This document shows positions 8,069 through 17,691 of a DNA stretch of 64,000 nucleotides, in pieces. Position 1 is the stretch's first letter. Each line of letters opens with the position of its first letter. Source of the DNA: Hydrogenophilus sp. Its GTDB lineage: Bacteria > Pseudomonadota > Gammaproteobacteria > Burkholderiales > Thiobacillaceae. The stretch is taken from assembly GCA_020725265.1 (NCBI GenBank), contig DYFK01000002.1:1-64000 (forward strand). The letters are read 5' to 3'. The notes below the pieces were generated by a model that saw only the letters and a list, made by a program, of their open reading frames with translations, made no database searches and was not told the DNA's origin. A program made the position numbers and the translations under genes.

Positions 8069-10792
8069 ATGAACGGAAATCACCGATCAAACCCTCTCCG
8101 CGCGGGCGATCGCCCCGCATCCGGCGCCGGCTGGCGCGCGCGCGTCGGCATCTGGTCGCTGGTCATGGCGCTCCTGCTGGCGATGTCGACGATCCCCCTC
8201 GCGCGCGCGGCCGAGGAGGCAGCCCCGACCAGAACCGAACCGGTGATCACGCTCGGCGTGCTGGCCCTGCGTGGGCCGGAGCGCGCGGTGCGGATGTGGG
8301 CGCCAACCGCCGAATATCTGCATGGACGGATGCCCGACCGCGAGTTCCGCGTGATCCCGCTCGATTTCGACGAGATACACCTGGCCGTGCGCCAGCGCCG
8401 GGTCGATTTCGTGCTCGCCAACCCGGCCTATTACGTCGAGCTGGAAGCCCGCTACGGCGTCAGCCCGGTCGCGACCATGCGCAATCGCCACGACGGCGGC
8501 GCCGGCTACAGCCAGTTCGGCGGCGTCCTGTTCACCCGCGCCGACCGGCGCGACATCCGCGACACCGGCGATCTCAAGGGCAAGACCTTCGTCGCCGTCG
8601 ACCGCAACTCGTTCGGCGGCTGGCATGTCGGCTGGCGCGAGCTGCTGCGTCGCGACATCGACCCGGAAAAGGATTTCAAGCGTCTGGACTTCGCCGGCAC
8701 CCATGACGCCGTGGTCAAGGCCGTGCTCGACCGTCGCGCCGACGCCGGCACGGTGCGCACCGAAACCCTGGAGCGCATGGCCGAGGAAGGCGTCATCGAC
8801 CTGGCCGACCTGTTCATCCTGCACGAACGTCGCGACGACAGTTTTCCGCTCCTGCACAGCACCGATCTGTATCCGGAATGGCCGCTGGCGCGGGTCAAGG
8901 GCGTGCCCGACGCGCTCGCCGTGCGGGTGGCGGTGGCGCTGATGCAGATGCCGGCCGATGACGCCGCCGCCATCGCCGGCCAGGTGGTCGGCTGGACCCT
9001 GCCGCTCAACTATCAGCCGGTGCACGATGCCCTGCGCGTGCTGCGCATCGGCCCTTACGAATACCTGCGCGAACTGAGCCCGGCCGAGGTGTTCCGGCAA
9101 TACGGACACTGGCTGGCGCTGGCATTGGCGCTGGCGCTGACGGCGCTGGCCGGCACCGTCTACGTCGGCCGCGTCAACCGGCGGCTGCGCCAGCACCAGA
9201 ACGAACTGCGCGTGCTCAACAGTGGTCTGGAGCAACGCGTGCGCGAACGTACCGACCGGGTCGAGCTGCTGCTCGGCCGGGAACGCTACCTGCGCGGCAT
9301 TCTGGCGATGGTCGCCGACGTCAACGAAATCCTGATCACCACCGGCAGCCAGGAGGAAATGCTGAAAGCCTGTTGCGACCGCCTGGTCGCGCACGCCGAC
9401 TACCGGTTCGCCTGGGTCAGCCTGCTCGGCGACGATGGCGAACTGCAAGTCGCCGCCAAGTCCTACGGCAGCGCCGAGCTGTCGCGCAAGCTGCGCCACT
9501 GCCTGGACAACGGCCCGGCCGACCGCGCGGTGCGCGACAACCGCACGATCATCGACAACGATGGCGCCCTCGACGAGCCGCTGATCGAAGCCCATATCGT
9601 CGCGGTCGCCTCGCTGCCGCTGCGCAAGGATGCCTATGCCGAGGCGTTCGGCGCGCTGTGCGTGCTGACCACGCGCGTGGACGGCTTCGACGCCGAGGAA
9701 ATCGCCATGCTCGAACAGCTCGCCGGCGACATCGGCTTCGCCGTCCAGGCCTACCGGCAGCGCGCCGAGACCGAACGTCTGCAACGCGAACGCATCGGCA
9801 ATTACGAGGAAACCATCCTGTCGCTGGTCGACATGATCGAGCAGCGCGACACCTACACCGCCGGCCACACCCGCCGGGTCGCCCGCTATTGCGAACTGAT
9901 CGCGCGCCAGCTCGAACTGCCGGACGACGACATCGAACGCCTCAAGGGCGCGGCGGTGCTGCACGACATCGGCAAGATCGTGATTCCGGACGCGGTGCTG
10001 CTCAAGCCGGGCTCGCTGACGCCCCGGGAATACGAACTGATCAAGCAGCACGTCCGGGTCGGCTACGAAACCATCGCGCGCATCAAGATGTACCGCGAAC
10101 TGGCGGAAATCATGCGCCACCATCACGAACGCCACGACGGCGCCGGCTATCCGGCCGGCCTCGCCGGCGAGGCGATTCCACGCCTGTCGCGGATCATGTC
10201 GGTGGCCGACGCCTTCGACGCCATGACCACCAACCGCATCTACCGGCCGCGCATGCGCGTCGACCAGGCGCTGGCCGAACTCCTGCGCCTGGCCGGCAGC
10301 CAGTTCGATCCCGACATCGTCGCCGCCGCGCGCGCGGCGTTGATCGAGGTGGAACCGCCCGCGCTGTCCGACCAGTTGCCGAAGACCCCGCTGGAACGCC
10401 AGCGCTTCGCCTATTTCTTCGATGATCACCTGACCGGCCTGCACAACGCCGAATACCTGCGCTTCCTGCTCAACAACGGCCTCGACGCCGACAGCCAGCA
10501 CGCCAGCCTGATCCTGCTGCGGCATTTCTCGCGCCACAACGCCGAACATGGCTGGGCCGCCGGCAACCGCCTGCTCGCCGGCTTCGCCACGCAGCTCGCC
10601 GACCGCTACCCGGACGCCACGCTGTGCCGGGTCATGGGCGACGATTTCCTGGTGCTGTCGGCCACGCCGCTGAGCATCGACGCCGACCGGCTGCGCGCCG
10701 ATTCGATCCTGCGCGACAGCGGCGTCGAACTCGAAATCCGCGCACTCGATCTCGCCGGCGACGGCCGCGAAGGCCTGCGCGAGCTGCTTTAG
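8069..10792 (+). CDS. PhnD-like binding domain / GAF / HD-GYP phosphodiesterase / degenerate GGDEF protein
   Basis: A 907-residue signalling protein. Residues 28-48 are a signal/anchor, 57-325 resemble a PhnD-type periplasmic binding domain (phosphonate-type ligand fold), 347-366 are a membrane helix, 370-405 a coiled coil, about 420-560 a GAF domain, and 595-745 an HD-GYP domain with HDIGK (632-636) and HHERHDGAGYP, the c-di-GMP phosphodiesterase signature. The tail (about 775-900) looks like a GGDEF domain (DDHLTGLHNAEYL) whose active motif has decayed to MGDDF, so cyclase activity is unlikely. An extracytoplasmic ligand probably tunes c-di-GMP hydrolysis. A GGAGACGG ribosome site precedes the ATG. 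Confidence 0.88.
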   Translation: MNGNHRSNPLRAGDRPASGAGWRARVGIWSLVMALLLAMSTIPLARAAEEAAPTRTEPVITLGVLALRGPERAVRMWAPTAEYLHGRMPDREFRVIPLDFDEIHLAVRQRRVDFVLANPAYYVELEARYGVSPVATMRNRHDGGAGYSQFGGVLFTRADRRDIRDTGDLKGKTFVAVDRNSFGGWHVGWRELLRRDIDPEKDFKRLDFAGTHDAVVKAVLDRRADAGTVRTETLERMAEEGVIDLADLFILHERRDDSFPLLHSTDLYPEWPLARVKGVPDALAVRVAVALMQMPADDAAAIAGQVVGWTLPLNYQPVHDALRVLRIGPYEYLRELSPAEVFRQYGHWLALALALALTALAGTVYVGRVNRRLRQHQNELRVLNSGLEQRVRERTDRVELLLGRERYLRGILAMVADVNEILITTGSQEEMLKACCDRLVAHADYRFAWVSLLGDDGELQVAAKSYGSAELSRKLRHCLDNGPADRAVRDNRTIIDNDGALDEPLIEAHIVAVASLPLRKDAYAEAFGALCVLTTRVDGFDAEEIAMLEQLAGDIGFAVQAYRQRAETERLQRERIGNYEETILSLVDMIEQRDTYTAGHTRRVARYCELIARQLELPDDDIERLKGAAVLHDIGKIVIPDAVLLKPGSLTPREYELIKQHVRVGYETIARIKMYRELAEIMRHHHERHDGAGYPAGLAGEAIPRLSRIMSVADAFDAMTTNRIYRPRMRVDQALAELLRLAGSQFDPDIVAAARAALIEVEPPALSDQLPKTPLERQRFAYFFDDHLTGLHNAEYLRFLLNNGLDADSQHASLILLRHFSRHNAEHGWAAGNRLLAGFATQLADRYPDATLCRVMGDDFLVLSATPLSIDADRLRADSILRDSGVELEIRALDLAGDGREGLRELL

Positions 10793-10824
10793 AATCGCGG
10801 CTCGCCCACTTCCACCGATCCACC

Positions 10825-11484
10825 ATGCGCCTTGCCCTGTTCGACCTCGACAACACCCTGCTTGCCGGCGATTCCGACTTCGAATGGGCGCAGTACCTGA
10901 TCGAGCGCGGCGTGCTCGATCGCGAGGTCTACGAAGCGCGCAACCAGGATTTCTACGACCAGTACAAGGCCGGTACCCTGGACATCCACGAATTCCTCGA
11001 CTTCCAGTTGAAACCGCTGTCCCGGCATCCGCGCGCCCAGCTCGACGCCTGGCACCAGGACTTCATGGCCAGCCGCATCGTGCCGATCGTCGCCGCCGGC
11101 ACGCCGGCGCTGCTCGAACGGCACCGCGACGACACCCGCGTGATCATCACCGCCACCAACCGTTTCGTCACCGCGCCGATCGCCGCCCATCTGGGCGTGC
11201 CCCACCTGATCGCGACCGAACCGGAGGAAACCGATGGCGAATTCACCGGGCGGCCGGCCGGCACGCCATCGTTCCGGGCAGGCAAGGTGACCCGCCTGGA
11301 GCAATGGCTGGCGGCACGCGGCAAGACCTGGGCCGACGTCGAAGAAAGCTGGTTCTACAGCGATTCGCTGAACGATCTGCCATTGCTGGAACGCGTCCAC
11401 CACCCGGTCGCGGTCGATCCCGATCCAACCCTGCGCGCCCACGCCGAACGCGCCGGCTGGCCGGTGCTCAGCCTGCGCGGATGA
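10825..11484 (+). CDS. HAD-superfamily IB phosphatase (phosphoserine-phosphatase-like)
   Basis: A 219-residue protein starting MRLALFDLDNTLLAGDSD, which holds the catalytic DxDxT motif at residues 7-11. Later motifs are ITATN (motif II), GKVTRLEQW with the Lys of motif III, and FYSDSLNDLPLLE (motif IV). This matches the HAD-IB family of small-molecule phosphatases related to SerB; the substrate is not evident. The start at 10825 puts the nucleophile at the N-terminus as expected. Its stop overlaps the next ATG (ATGA), joining it to dsbB. Confidence 0.88.
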   Translation: MRLALFDLDNTLLAGDSDFEWAQYLIERGVLDREVYEARNQDFYDQYKAGTLDIHEFLDFQLKPLSRHPRAQLDAWHQDFMASRIVPIVAAGTPALLERHRDDTRVIITATNRFVTAPIAAHLGVPHLIATEPEETDGEFTGRPAGTPSFRAGKVTRLEQWLAARGKTWADVEESWFYSDSLNDLPLLERVHHPVAVDPDPTLRAHAERAGWPVLSLRG

Positions 11485-11924
11485 CCGGGCCGGTGCGACG
11501 CCTCTCCCACGACACCGGCTGGGCACTGCTGTTCACGGCCTGGCTGGTCGCCGCCGTGTCGACGCTGGCCGCGCTCTATCTGGGCGAAGTCGCCGGTTAC
11601 ACGCCCTGCGTGCTGTGCTGGTACCAGCGCATCTGCATGTTCCCGCTGGTCCTGATCCTGGCCGCCGGCCTGTTCCCGTTCGACCGTCGGGTGGTTCGCT
11701 ACGGGTTGCCGCTGGCCACGCTCGGCGGCCTGATCGCGGCCTATCACCTGGGCGTCGCCAGCGGCCTGATTCCGGAAGCGGCGACGCCGTGCCGGCAAGG
11801 CGTACCGTGCTCGGTCGAGCAGATCGTCTGGTTCGGTTTCCTGACCCTGCCGATGCTGTCGGTCCTGGCGTTTTCGGCCATCATCGCGCTGTTGTCGTTC
11901 ATCCACTTCAAGGTATCCGAATGA
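11481..11924 (+). CDS. dsbB: DsbB/BdbC-type disulfide oxidoreductase
   Basis: A 147-residue inner-membrane protein with four hydrophobic helices. The first periplasmic loop has CVLC just before WYQRICMF, and the second loop has CRQGVPC, giving the two redox pairs that pass electrons from a DsbA partner to quinone. The WYQR context is typical of the BdbC branch. It overlaps the HAD gene upstream and the DsbA-like gene downstream by ATGA, so the three form one translationally coupled unit. Confidence 0.9.
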   Translation: MTGPVRRLSHDTGWALLFTAWLVAAVSTLAALYLGEVAGYTPCVLCWYQRICMFPLVLILAAGLFPFDRRVVRYGLPLATLGGLIAAYHLGVASGLIPEAATPCRQGVPCSVEQIVWFGFLTLPMLSVLAFSAIIALLSFIHFKVSE

Positions 11925-12571
11925 AAAAAGCCGTATTCGTCGTCGCCGGCCTGATCCTGCTCGCCGTGTTCGTCACCGCCGTCCTGCTGAACAAGGCCGA
12001 AACCGTCGAACAGGCGGAACAGGTCGCCAGTCTCAACAGCGAAGCCTTGTCGCGTCCGGAAGCGCCGAGTTTCGGACCGGCCGACGCGCGCGTGACCATC
12101 GTCGAATTCCTCGACCCCGCCTGCGGCACCTGCCGGCGTTTCTACCCGCTGGTCAAGGCCATGATGGCCGAGCAACCGGATCGCATCCGTCTGGTCGTGC
12201 GCCACGTACCCTTCCACGAGAATGTCGATCAGGTGGTCGCGCTGCTGCTGGCCGCCGAAAGGCAGGGCAAATACCGGGAAGCCCTGGAAGCCCTGCTCGA
12301 TGCCCAGGACGAATGGGTCGCCCATCACGTCGCCCAGCCGGAGCGGGCATTTCCGCTGGTCGAGCGACTCGGCCTCGATCCCGAGCGGCTGCGCGCGGAC
12401 ATGAACGACCCCGCGATCGCCGCGCGCATCCGTCAGGATATGGATGACGCCCGCGCGCTCGGCGTCGAGAAGACTCCGGAATTCTTCGTCAATGGCCGGC
12501 CGATGCCCAGCTTCGGCCATGACCAGCTCAAGCAACTGGTCGACCGGGCGCTGGCCGAAGCCTACCGCTGA
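11921..12571 (+). CDS. DsbA-family thiol:disulfide oxidoreductase
   Basis: A 216-residue exported or membrane-anchored protein: residues 4-24 form a signal anchor. VTIVEFLDPACGTCRRFYP holds the thioredoxin-fold active site CGTC, and TPEFFVNGRPMPSF holds the cis-proline loop of DsbA/DsbG-like proteins. It is coupled to the DsbB-like gene by an ATGA overlap, which makes it the probable substrate-side partner. Its 3' end overlaps the convergent histidine kinase gene by 10 bp. Confidence 0.9.
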   Translation: MKKAVFVVAGLILLAVFVTAVLLNKAETVEQAEQVASLNSEALSRPEAPSFGPADARVTIVEFLDPACGTCRRFYPLVKAMMAEQPDRIRLVVRHVPFHENVDQVVALLLAAERQGKYREALEALLDAQDEWVAHHVAQPERAFPLVERLGLDPERLRADMNDPAIAARIRQDMDDARALGVEKTPEFFVNGRPMPSFGHDQLKQLVDRALAEAYR

Positions 12572-14295
12572 TTCGCGCCACCCCGGCGCAGCGCGAAACA
12601 GACCTCGCCGTCCAGGTTGCGGGCAAGTTCCAGCCGATAGCCGAGGTTGGCCGCCTGCTTGCCGGCCTGGTACAGCCCGATGCCGAGGCCGTCGTGGGTC
12701 GAGACCGGTTCGCGGAACAGTTTCTCGACCACCTCCGGTTGCGCGGAATGACCGCTGTCGCAAACCGTCAGGCTGCCATCGGCGGCGCTCGACAGCTCGA
12801 CGCGGACCTGAATGTCGGGCGCGCCGACCCGTTTGCGCAACGCGTTCTGGATCAGGTTGTCGGCGACGCTGTCGTAGAGGTCGCGCGGCAGCCAGAGCAT
12901 GGATTCCTCATCGTCGACATGGAACGCGATCGGCTCGCGCGCGTATCGGTTGCGGATGTTGCGCCACCATTCGCGCGCCAGGATTTCGCCTCGGTCGGCC
13001 GCCCGTTCCGGTGATTTCAGCTTGTCCAGCGTGATTTCCAGGCGCTTGGCGATCTGCGGCAGCTGCCGCTGCATCAGGGCTTGCAGGGAAGCGGCCTGAT
13101 CCGGCTGGCTGTGCTCGGCCGCCGAGCACAGCGTCTTCAACGATTGCAGCAGGTTCTTGACGTCGTGGGTCAGGCGCGAGCCGGTCTCGTAGATCGCCTG
13201 CGAATAGGCGTTGGCCTGCATCGCCCGCTCGCGCGTCTTGGCGGCGTGGAAATAGCCGATGATCTCGGTGAGCAGGCGCAGATGCAGGGCGAACGCCGGA
13301 TTGACCGGCGCTTCGGTGAAGAAGCGGACTTCCACGCCCTGATGCGAGAACGCGGTCGAATGATCGCTGCGGCGCCCGAGCTCGCCGCGCCCCTGGGCGG
13401 TCGACCAGACCACGCCGGTCGACCAGGGCAGATGGATGAAACCGGCCATCGCCGCGCGCAGGAACACCTCGGGATCGCGCTCCTGCTCGGCCACCTCCGA
13501 CAGTTTCTTCAGCCAGTCCTCGAGCGGCAAGCCCAGCGACAGCACATACCGGGAAAACAGGTTGCGCAGGCCAGTGGTCTCACCGCGCGGCTGCCACAAC
13601 CAGGCGATCAACAACACCGACACGGTCAGCGCGCCCAGGCTGACCATCACCCCGCGCGCGTAGCCGATGCCGCCCAGGTGCATGGCGACGTAGCTGCCCA
13701 GACCGAGCACGCCGATCAGCAGCACGAACAGCAGCGTATAGAGCAGGTCGACGACGCCGGTTCGGCGTTGCAGGCCGGGCGCCGGAAACAACGCCAGCGC
13801 GAGCGGCAACAGGAGCGGCAGGTCGCGCCAGACCGGTAGCCCGGACGGGACGTCGGTCCACACCTGGAAGCCTCTGGGCAGCATCCAGACGAACAGCAGC
13901 AGCAGCAGGTACAGCACCGCCAGCCACAACCCCAGACGTTCACGCGGGTTTTCCAGGCTGGCGGTCATGCCGCCAAGCAGGCCGGCCAGCAGCAGACACC
14001 AGAGCGTCACCGCCCAGACGCTGTCGACGATGGCCAGCACCACGCCGACCGCGAGCACCCCCAGCGCGCGCGCCACCGACAATTCCTGACGACCGCTGAC
14101 GAACGGCTGCCAGAGCAGAAAGGCACCGTAATGCGCCAGGGCCAGGGCCTGGCCCCAGGACTCACCCTGCCCCCAGACGAAGGCCGCGTGCAGGAACAGC
14201 AGCATGGCCGCCAGCAGACGGTTGCCATGGCGCTGCAACAGGGCATCGCGACCGGCGTCGTCGGCCTGGACGGAGGGGACATGCTCGGCGGACAT
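12562..14295 (-). CDS. Orphan membrane sensor histidine kinase
   Basis: A 577-residue protein with about eight hydrophobic segments in residues 25-240, a linker of about 120 residues that may be a poorly conserved GAF-type domain, then a kinase core. The H-box is SRLTHDVKNLLQSL (phospho-acceptor His), the N-box is YDSVADNLIQNALRKR, and the G-boxes are VCDSGHS and DGLGIGLYQAGKQA. It resembles in layout the XrtA-system kinase PrsK, but the membrane part and H-box are not close enough to name it. No response regulator lies beside it, so its partner is elsewhere. Confidence 0.85.
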   Translation of the reverse strand: MSAEHVPSVQADDAGRDALLQRHGNRLLAAMLLFLHAAFVWGQGESWGQALALAHYGAFLLWQPFVSGRQELSVARALGVLAVGVVLAIVDSVWAVTLWCLLLAGLLGGMTASLENPRERLGLWLAVLYLLLLLFVWMLPRGFQVWTDVPSGLPVWRDLPLLLPLALALFPAPGLQRRTGVVDLLYTLLFVLLIGVLGLGSYVAMHLGGIGYARGVMVSLGALTVSVLLIAWLWQPRGETTGLRNLFSRYVLSLGLPLEDWLKKLSEVAEQERDPEVFLRAAMAGFIHLPWSTGVVWSTAQGRGELGRRSDHSTAFSHQGVEVRFFTEAPVNPAFALHLRLLTEIIGYFHAAKTRERAMQANAYSQAIYETGSRLTHDVKNLLQSLKTLCSAAEHSQPDQAASLQALMQRQLPQIAKRLEITLDKLKSPERAADRGEILAREWWRNIRNRYAREPIAFHVDDEESMLWLPRDLYDSVADNLIQNALRKRVGAPDIQVRVELSSAADGSLTVCDSGHSAQPEVVEKLFREPVSTHDGLGIGLYQAGKQAANLGYRLELARNLDGEVCFALRRGGANQR

Positions 14296-14354
14296 GCGCG
14301 CGATAACGGCCGGAGGGTGGGAAAATTGAGCGGGAACGGACTGGCGCCGGCGCG

Positions 14355-14603
14355 CTCAGTCCCGCCGGGCCGCCCCGAGAGACTGATCCGCCCCCTCGGG
14401 GGGCAGCGAACGAAGTGAGCGCGGGGGCGGTTTCATCTCAGTCCCGCCGGGCCGCCCCGAGGGACTGATCCGCCCCCTCGGGGGCAGCGAACGAAGTGAG
14501 CGTGGGGGCGGTTTCATCTCAGTCCCGCCGGGCCGCCCCGAGGGACTGATCCGCCCCCTCGGGGGGCAGCGAACGAAGTGAGCGTGGGGGCGGTTTCATC
14601 TCA
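14355..14603. repeat. Three tandem copies of an ~82-bp palindromic repeat
   Basis: Units start at 14355, 14437 and 14518 (82, 81 and 82 bp), each beginning CTCAGTCCCGCCGGGCCGCC. Each unit holds inverted elements: GCCCCGAGGG against CCCTCGGGG, and CCGCCCCC against GGGGGCGG around a GAACGAAGTGAGCG core. The array fills the 305-bp gap between the histidine kinase start and the RND pump stop, and its last bases (TCA) supply the pump's stop codon. The hairpins could terminate transcription or stabilise the pump mRNA. It is related to the array at 19234, in the opposite orientation. Confidence 0.93.
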
Positions 14604-17600
14604 AGCCGTCGCCAGTCGCCGCTTCATCAGCCAGCCGTGCATGATCGGCGTCAGGAACAGGGTCAATGGCGTCGCCACCGCCAGGCCCCAGATGATGCTG
14701 GAGGCGAGCGGGCTCCAGAGCAGGGAATCACCGCCCCAGCCGAAGGCGAGCGCAACCAGGCCGCCGATCACCGTCAGCGTGGTGATCAGGATCGGCAGCA
14801 GGCGCCGGCGCGCGGCCAGGAAGGCCGCCGTCATCGGCGCCAGTCCCCGCGCCAGGCGGTCCTCGCCGGCGGCGGCGAGCACGATCGAGGCATTGACGGC
14901 GACACCGGACAGGGCGACGCAGCCATACAGCGTGTACAGCGTCAGCGGCTCGCCCTCGATGAGCAGGCCGATGGCGACACCGGCCAGCGCCATCGGCGCG
15001 GTGGCCAGAATGACCAGCGGCAACACCGGCCGGCCAAACTGGGCGGCGAGCAGCAGGTACATCAGCGCGAAGCCGAGCACCAGCAGCGCCAGCAGGTTCT
15101 TCAGGCTGGCCTTGACGTCATCCAGTTCGCCGCCCTGGGCAAGCTGGACGCCGGGATGACCCGCGCCCAGCTCGGCCCAGGCCCTTTCGACCTCGGCCAC
15201 CGCATGGCGCGCGGTCAGCCGATCCTGATCGAAGCTGGCGTGCAGGGTGATGGCGCGCGCGCCGTTGACCCGGCGCAGTTCACCGGGCGCGTCTTCCATG
15301 ACCAGGGTGAACAGCTCGCCGGGATTGACCCGGCGGCCATCGGGCAGGCGCCAGGGTTCCGACAGCCAGCGGCGCAGTTCGGCCTGATCCATGGGCAGGC
15401 CGCGCACCACCAGATCCAGGGTTTCCTCGCCGTCACCGATCTTGCCGACCGCCACCCCTTCGAAATGCAGGCGCACCAGCGCCGCCAGCCGGAACGGATC
15501 GAGACCGGCTCGGGCGGCGGCGGGCGCGTCGACGCGCAGGGTCAGGCGAGGCTGGCTGAAACCGGCGTCGTCGCGCAGATCGGTGAAGCCATCCACCTTC
15601 GCCAGCGCCTCGCGCAAGTCGCGGGCGGCGCCGGCCAGCCGGTCGAGCGGCGCGCCGCTAAGGCGCAACGACAGGCTGGAGAGCATCGGCAGATCGGCGG
15701 ACAACACCTGCACGTCGATGCTTTCCGCGCCGCTCGCGCGCAGGGCGGGTCGCAACGCGGCGACATAATCGGCGACACCGCGCCCGGCCGTCGATTCCGG
15801 CGCCAGGCTGACCGTGACCTGACCGACCTGTTCGCCGATCACCAGTTCGCTGGGTGTGAATTGCAGGCCGGCCACCGCCAGGGTCGCGTTCAGTTCACCC
15901 GGCCGCGCCACCGTCCGCGCCGCCTGTTCCAGCTCGCGGGTGGCGGCCATCGTGGTTTCCAGACTAGAGGCCGGCGGCATCTGCACGTTGATGTTGAACA
16001 CGCGCAGCGGGTCGGAGGCGAACCAGCGCGGCTTCACCCATTCCAGGCCGATGCTGGCGCCGGCCACCGCGAATACCACGGTGAACAACGCGAACACCGG
16101 CGCCGGCCGGCGCATCGCCCGGAGCAACGCGCGGCTGTAGCGACGGCGCATGGCGCGCGACACCGCGTCACGCCAGCAGGCGTCACGACCACAGTCACGC
16201 TCGACCCGGCCCCAGCTCACCGCGTGGCGGGGCAGGATCCAGAGCGAGGCGATCATGCTGAACAGCAAGGTGACGATCACCGTCAGCGGCGTCACGAACA
16301 TGAAGCGGCCCATCAGCCCGGGCAGGAACAGCAGCGGCGCGAACGCCAGGCAGGTGGCCAGCACCGAGGCGGTGATCGGCCGCGCGACTTCGGCGATCGC
16401 CGCGCGCACGGCCGTCAGCCGGTCCATGCCGGCGGCCAGGCGCAGGCGAATCGCCTCGGCCATGACCACGGCGTCGTCGAGTGGGATGCCGAGCACGATG
16501 GCGACGCCGAGCAGTACCGAGACGTTCAGGGTCTGCCCCATCAGGTGCAGCGCAAGGAACATGCCGGCGAGCGCGAATGGCACGCCCAGGCTGGTGAGCA
16601 GGGCCATGCGGCCGCCCAGGAAGAACCAGGTCACGGTCAGCACCACGGCCAACCCGAACAGGGCATTGGCCTGCATCACGCCGATCGCCTCGCGAGTGGT
16701 TGCGCTCTGGTCGTCGAGCAGGGTCAGCACCGGCCCGCCAAAATCGCGGTTGGAGCGTTCGACCAGATCGTGGATGGCGTCGGTCAGCGCCAGCGTATTC
16801 ACGTTTTCCCGCTTGGTCACCGACAGCAACACCGCCGGCTTGCCATCCAGGCGCACCAATTCGCGCGGTGGCGACACGCCGGCGCGGACCCGCGCCAGTT
16901 CGCCCAGCTCGACCATGCGTCCATCCTCGGTCGCGATCGGCAGCTCGGCCAGGAAATCCGGATTGGCGTTGAGCCCCTCGACGCGCAGCGCGTAACGACG
17001 GCCACCCATGTCGGCCATGCCCGCCGGCAGCGTCCGGCTCTGCTCGGCGACCGCGCGGGTCAGGGCCTCCAGCGAAACCCGTTGCTCGACCAGCGCGGCC
17101 GGATCGAAATTGACCGACAGCTCGCGCGCGCGCATGCCGTAGGACCAGACCCGACCGACGCCCGGCAGTTGTTCGAGCGCGTCGCGAGTCGTCTCCGCCA
17201 GCCGGCAGACGCGGCCGTCGGCGGCCTCGCCACTGACCACCACCATGGCGGTCGGGAAGAAGTTCGACGAGGTCAGTTCCAGCACCCGGGGCGGCCGCGC
17301 ATCCTTGGGAAATTCGCTGGCTGCCTGGCGGATCTCGCGGTCGAGCGCGGCCAGGCGCCGCTCGAAACGGCCGTGCGGCAGGTCGTGGAAACGCACCAGC
17401 AGGGTTGCGACGTGATCGCGCGAGGTGGCGGCCACGTAACGGATGTCGGCGACCCGGCGCGCCGCCGCTTCCAGTGGCAGTGTCAGCTCGCGCTCGACAT
17501 CCTGGGCGGAAGCGCCCGGCCAGACCGCCGCCACCGCCACCCAGTTCAATTCCACTTCCGGATACTGGGCGCGCGGCATCGCGAAATACGCCCAGGCGCC

Positions 17601-17663
17601 GAGCGCGAGCACCACGACCAGGACCAGGTCGGCAAGACGGTGGGAACGCGGGATGGAGGGCAT
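14601..17663 (-). CDS. RND-superfamily efflux transporter (AcrB/MexF-like), orphan
   Basis: A 1020-residue inner-membrane pump with two homologous halves, each one N-terminal helix, a large periplasmic region and a six-helix bundle. Visible are PRAQYPEVELNWVAV at the first helix exit, the helix-4 motif GIPLDDAVVMAEAIRL (second Asp relates to proton relay), and the C-terminal bundle ending FLTPIMHGWL. It is full length for the HAE-RND family. No periplasmic adaptor or outer-membrane channel gene is adjacent, which is unusual. I chose the ATG at 17663 because the first helix follows at once; an open frame continues to 17762. The divergent SRPBCC gene starts 29 bp away. Confidence 0.88.
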   Translation of the reverse strand: MPSIPRSHRLADLVLVVVLALGAWAYFAMPRAQYPEVELNWVAVAAVWPGASAQDVERELTLPLEAAARRVADIRYVAATSRDHVATLLVRFHDLPHGRFERRLAALDREIRQAASEFPKDARPPRVLELTSSNFFPTAMVVVSGEAADGRVCRLAETTRDALEQLPGVGRVWSYGMRARELSVNFDPAALVEQRVSLEALTRAVAEQSRTLPAGMADMGGRRYALRVEGLNANPDFLAELPIATEDGRMVELGELARVRAGVSPPRELVRLDGKPAVLLSVTKRENVNTLALTDAIHDLVERSNRDFGGPVLTLLDDQSATTREAIGVMQANALFGLAVVLTVTWFFLGGRMALLTSLGVPFALAGMFLALHLMGQTLNVSVLLGVAIVLGIPLDDAVVMAEAIRLRLAAGMDRLTAVRAAIAEVARPITASVLATCLAFAPLLFLPGLMGRFMFVTPLTVIVTLLFSMIASLWILPRHAVSWGRVERDCGRDACWRDAVSRAMRRRYSRALLRAMRRPAPVFALFTVVFAVAGASIGLEWVKPRWFASDPLRVFNINVQMPPASSLETTMAATRELEQAARTVARPGELNATLAVAGLQFTPSELVIGEQVGQVTVSLAPESTAGRGVADYVAALRPALRASGAESIDVQVLSADLPMLSSLSLRLSGAPLDRLAGAARDLREALAKVDGFTDLRDDAGFSQPRLTLRVDAPAAARAGLDPFRLAALVRLHFEGVAVGKIGDGEETLDLVVRGLPMDQAELRRWLSEPWRLPDGRRVNPGELFTLVMEDAPGELRRVNGARAITLHASFDQDRLTARHAVAEVERAWAELGAGHPGVQLAQGGELDDVKASLKNLLALLVLGFALMYLLLAAQFGRPVLPLVILATAPMALAGVAIGLLIEGEPLTLYTLYGCVALSGVAVNASIVLAAAGEDRLARGLAPMTAAFLAARRRLLPILITTLTVIGGLVALAFGWGGDSLLWSPLASSIIWGLAVATPLTLFLTPIMHGWLMKRRLATA

Positions 17664-17691
17664 GGAGGCTGGACGGCTATACTCGACGGTC

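Noticed and set aside
8087-10549. An 820-codon minus-strand frame opposite the HD-GYP gene
   Set aside because: Val/Gly/His-rich shadow translation; the + frame holds all domain motifs.
14355-14603. CRISPR array
   Set aside because: Units are about 82 bp, directly adjacent with no spacers, and there are no cas genes.
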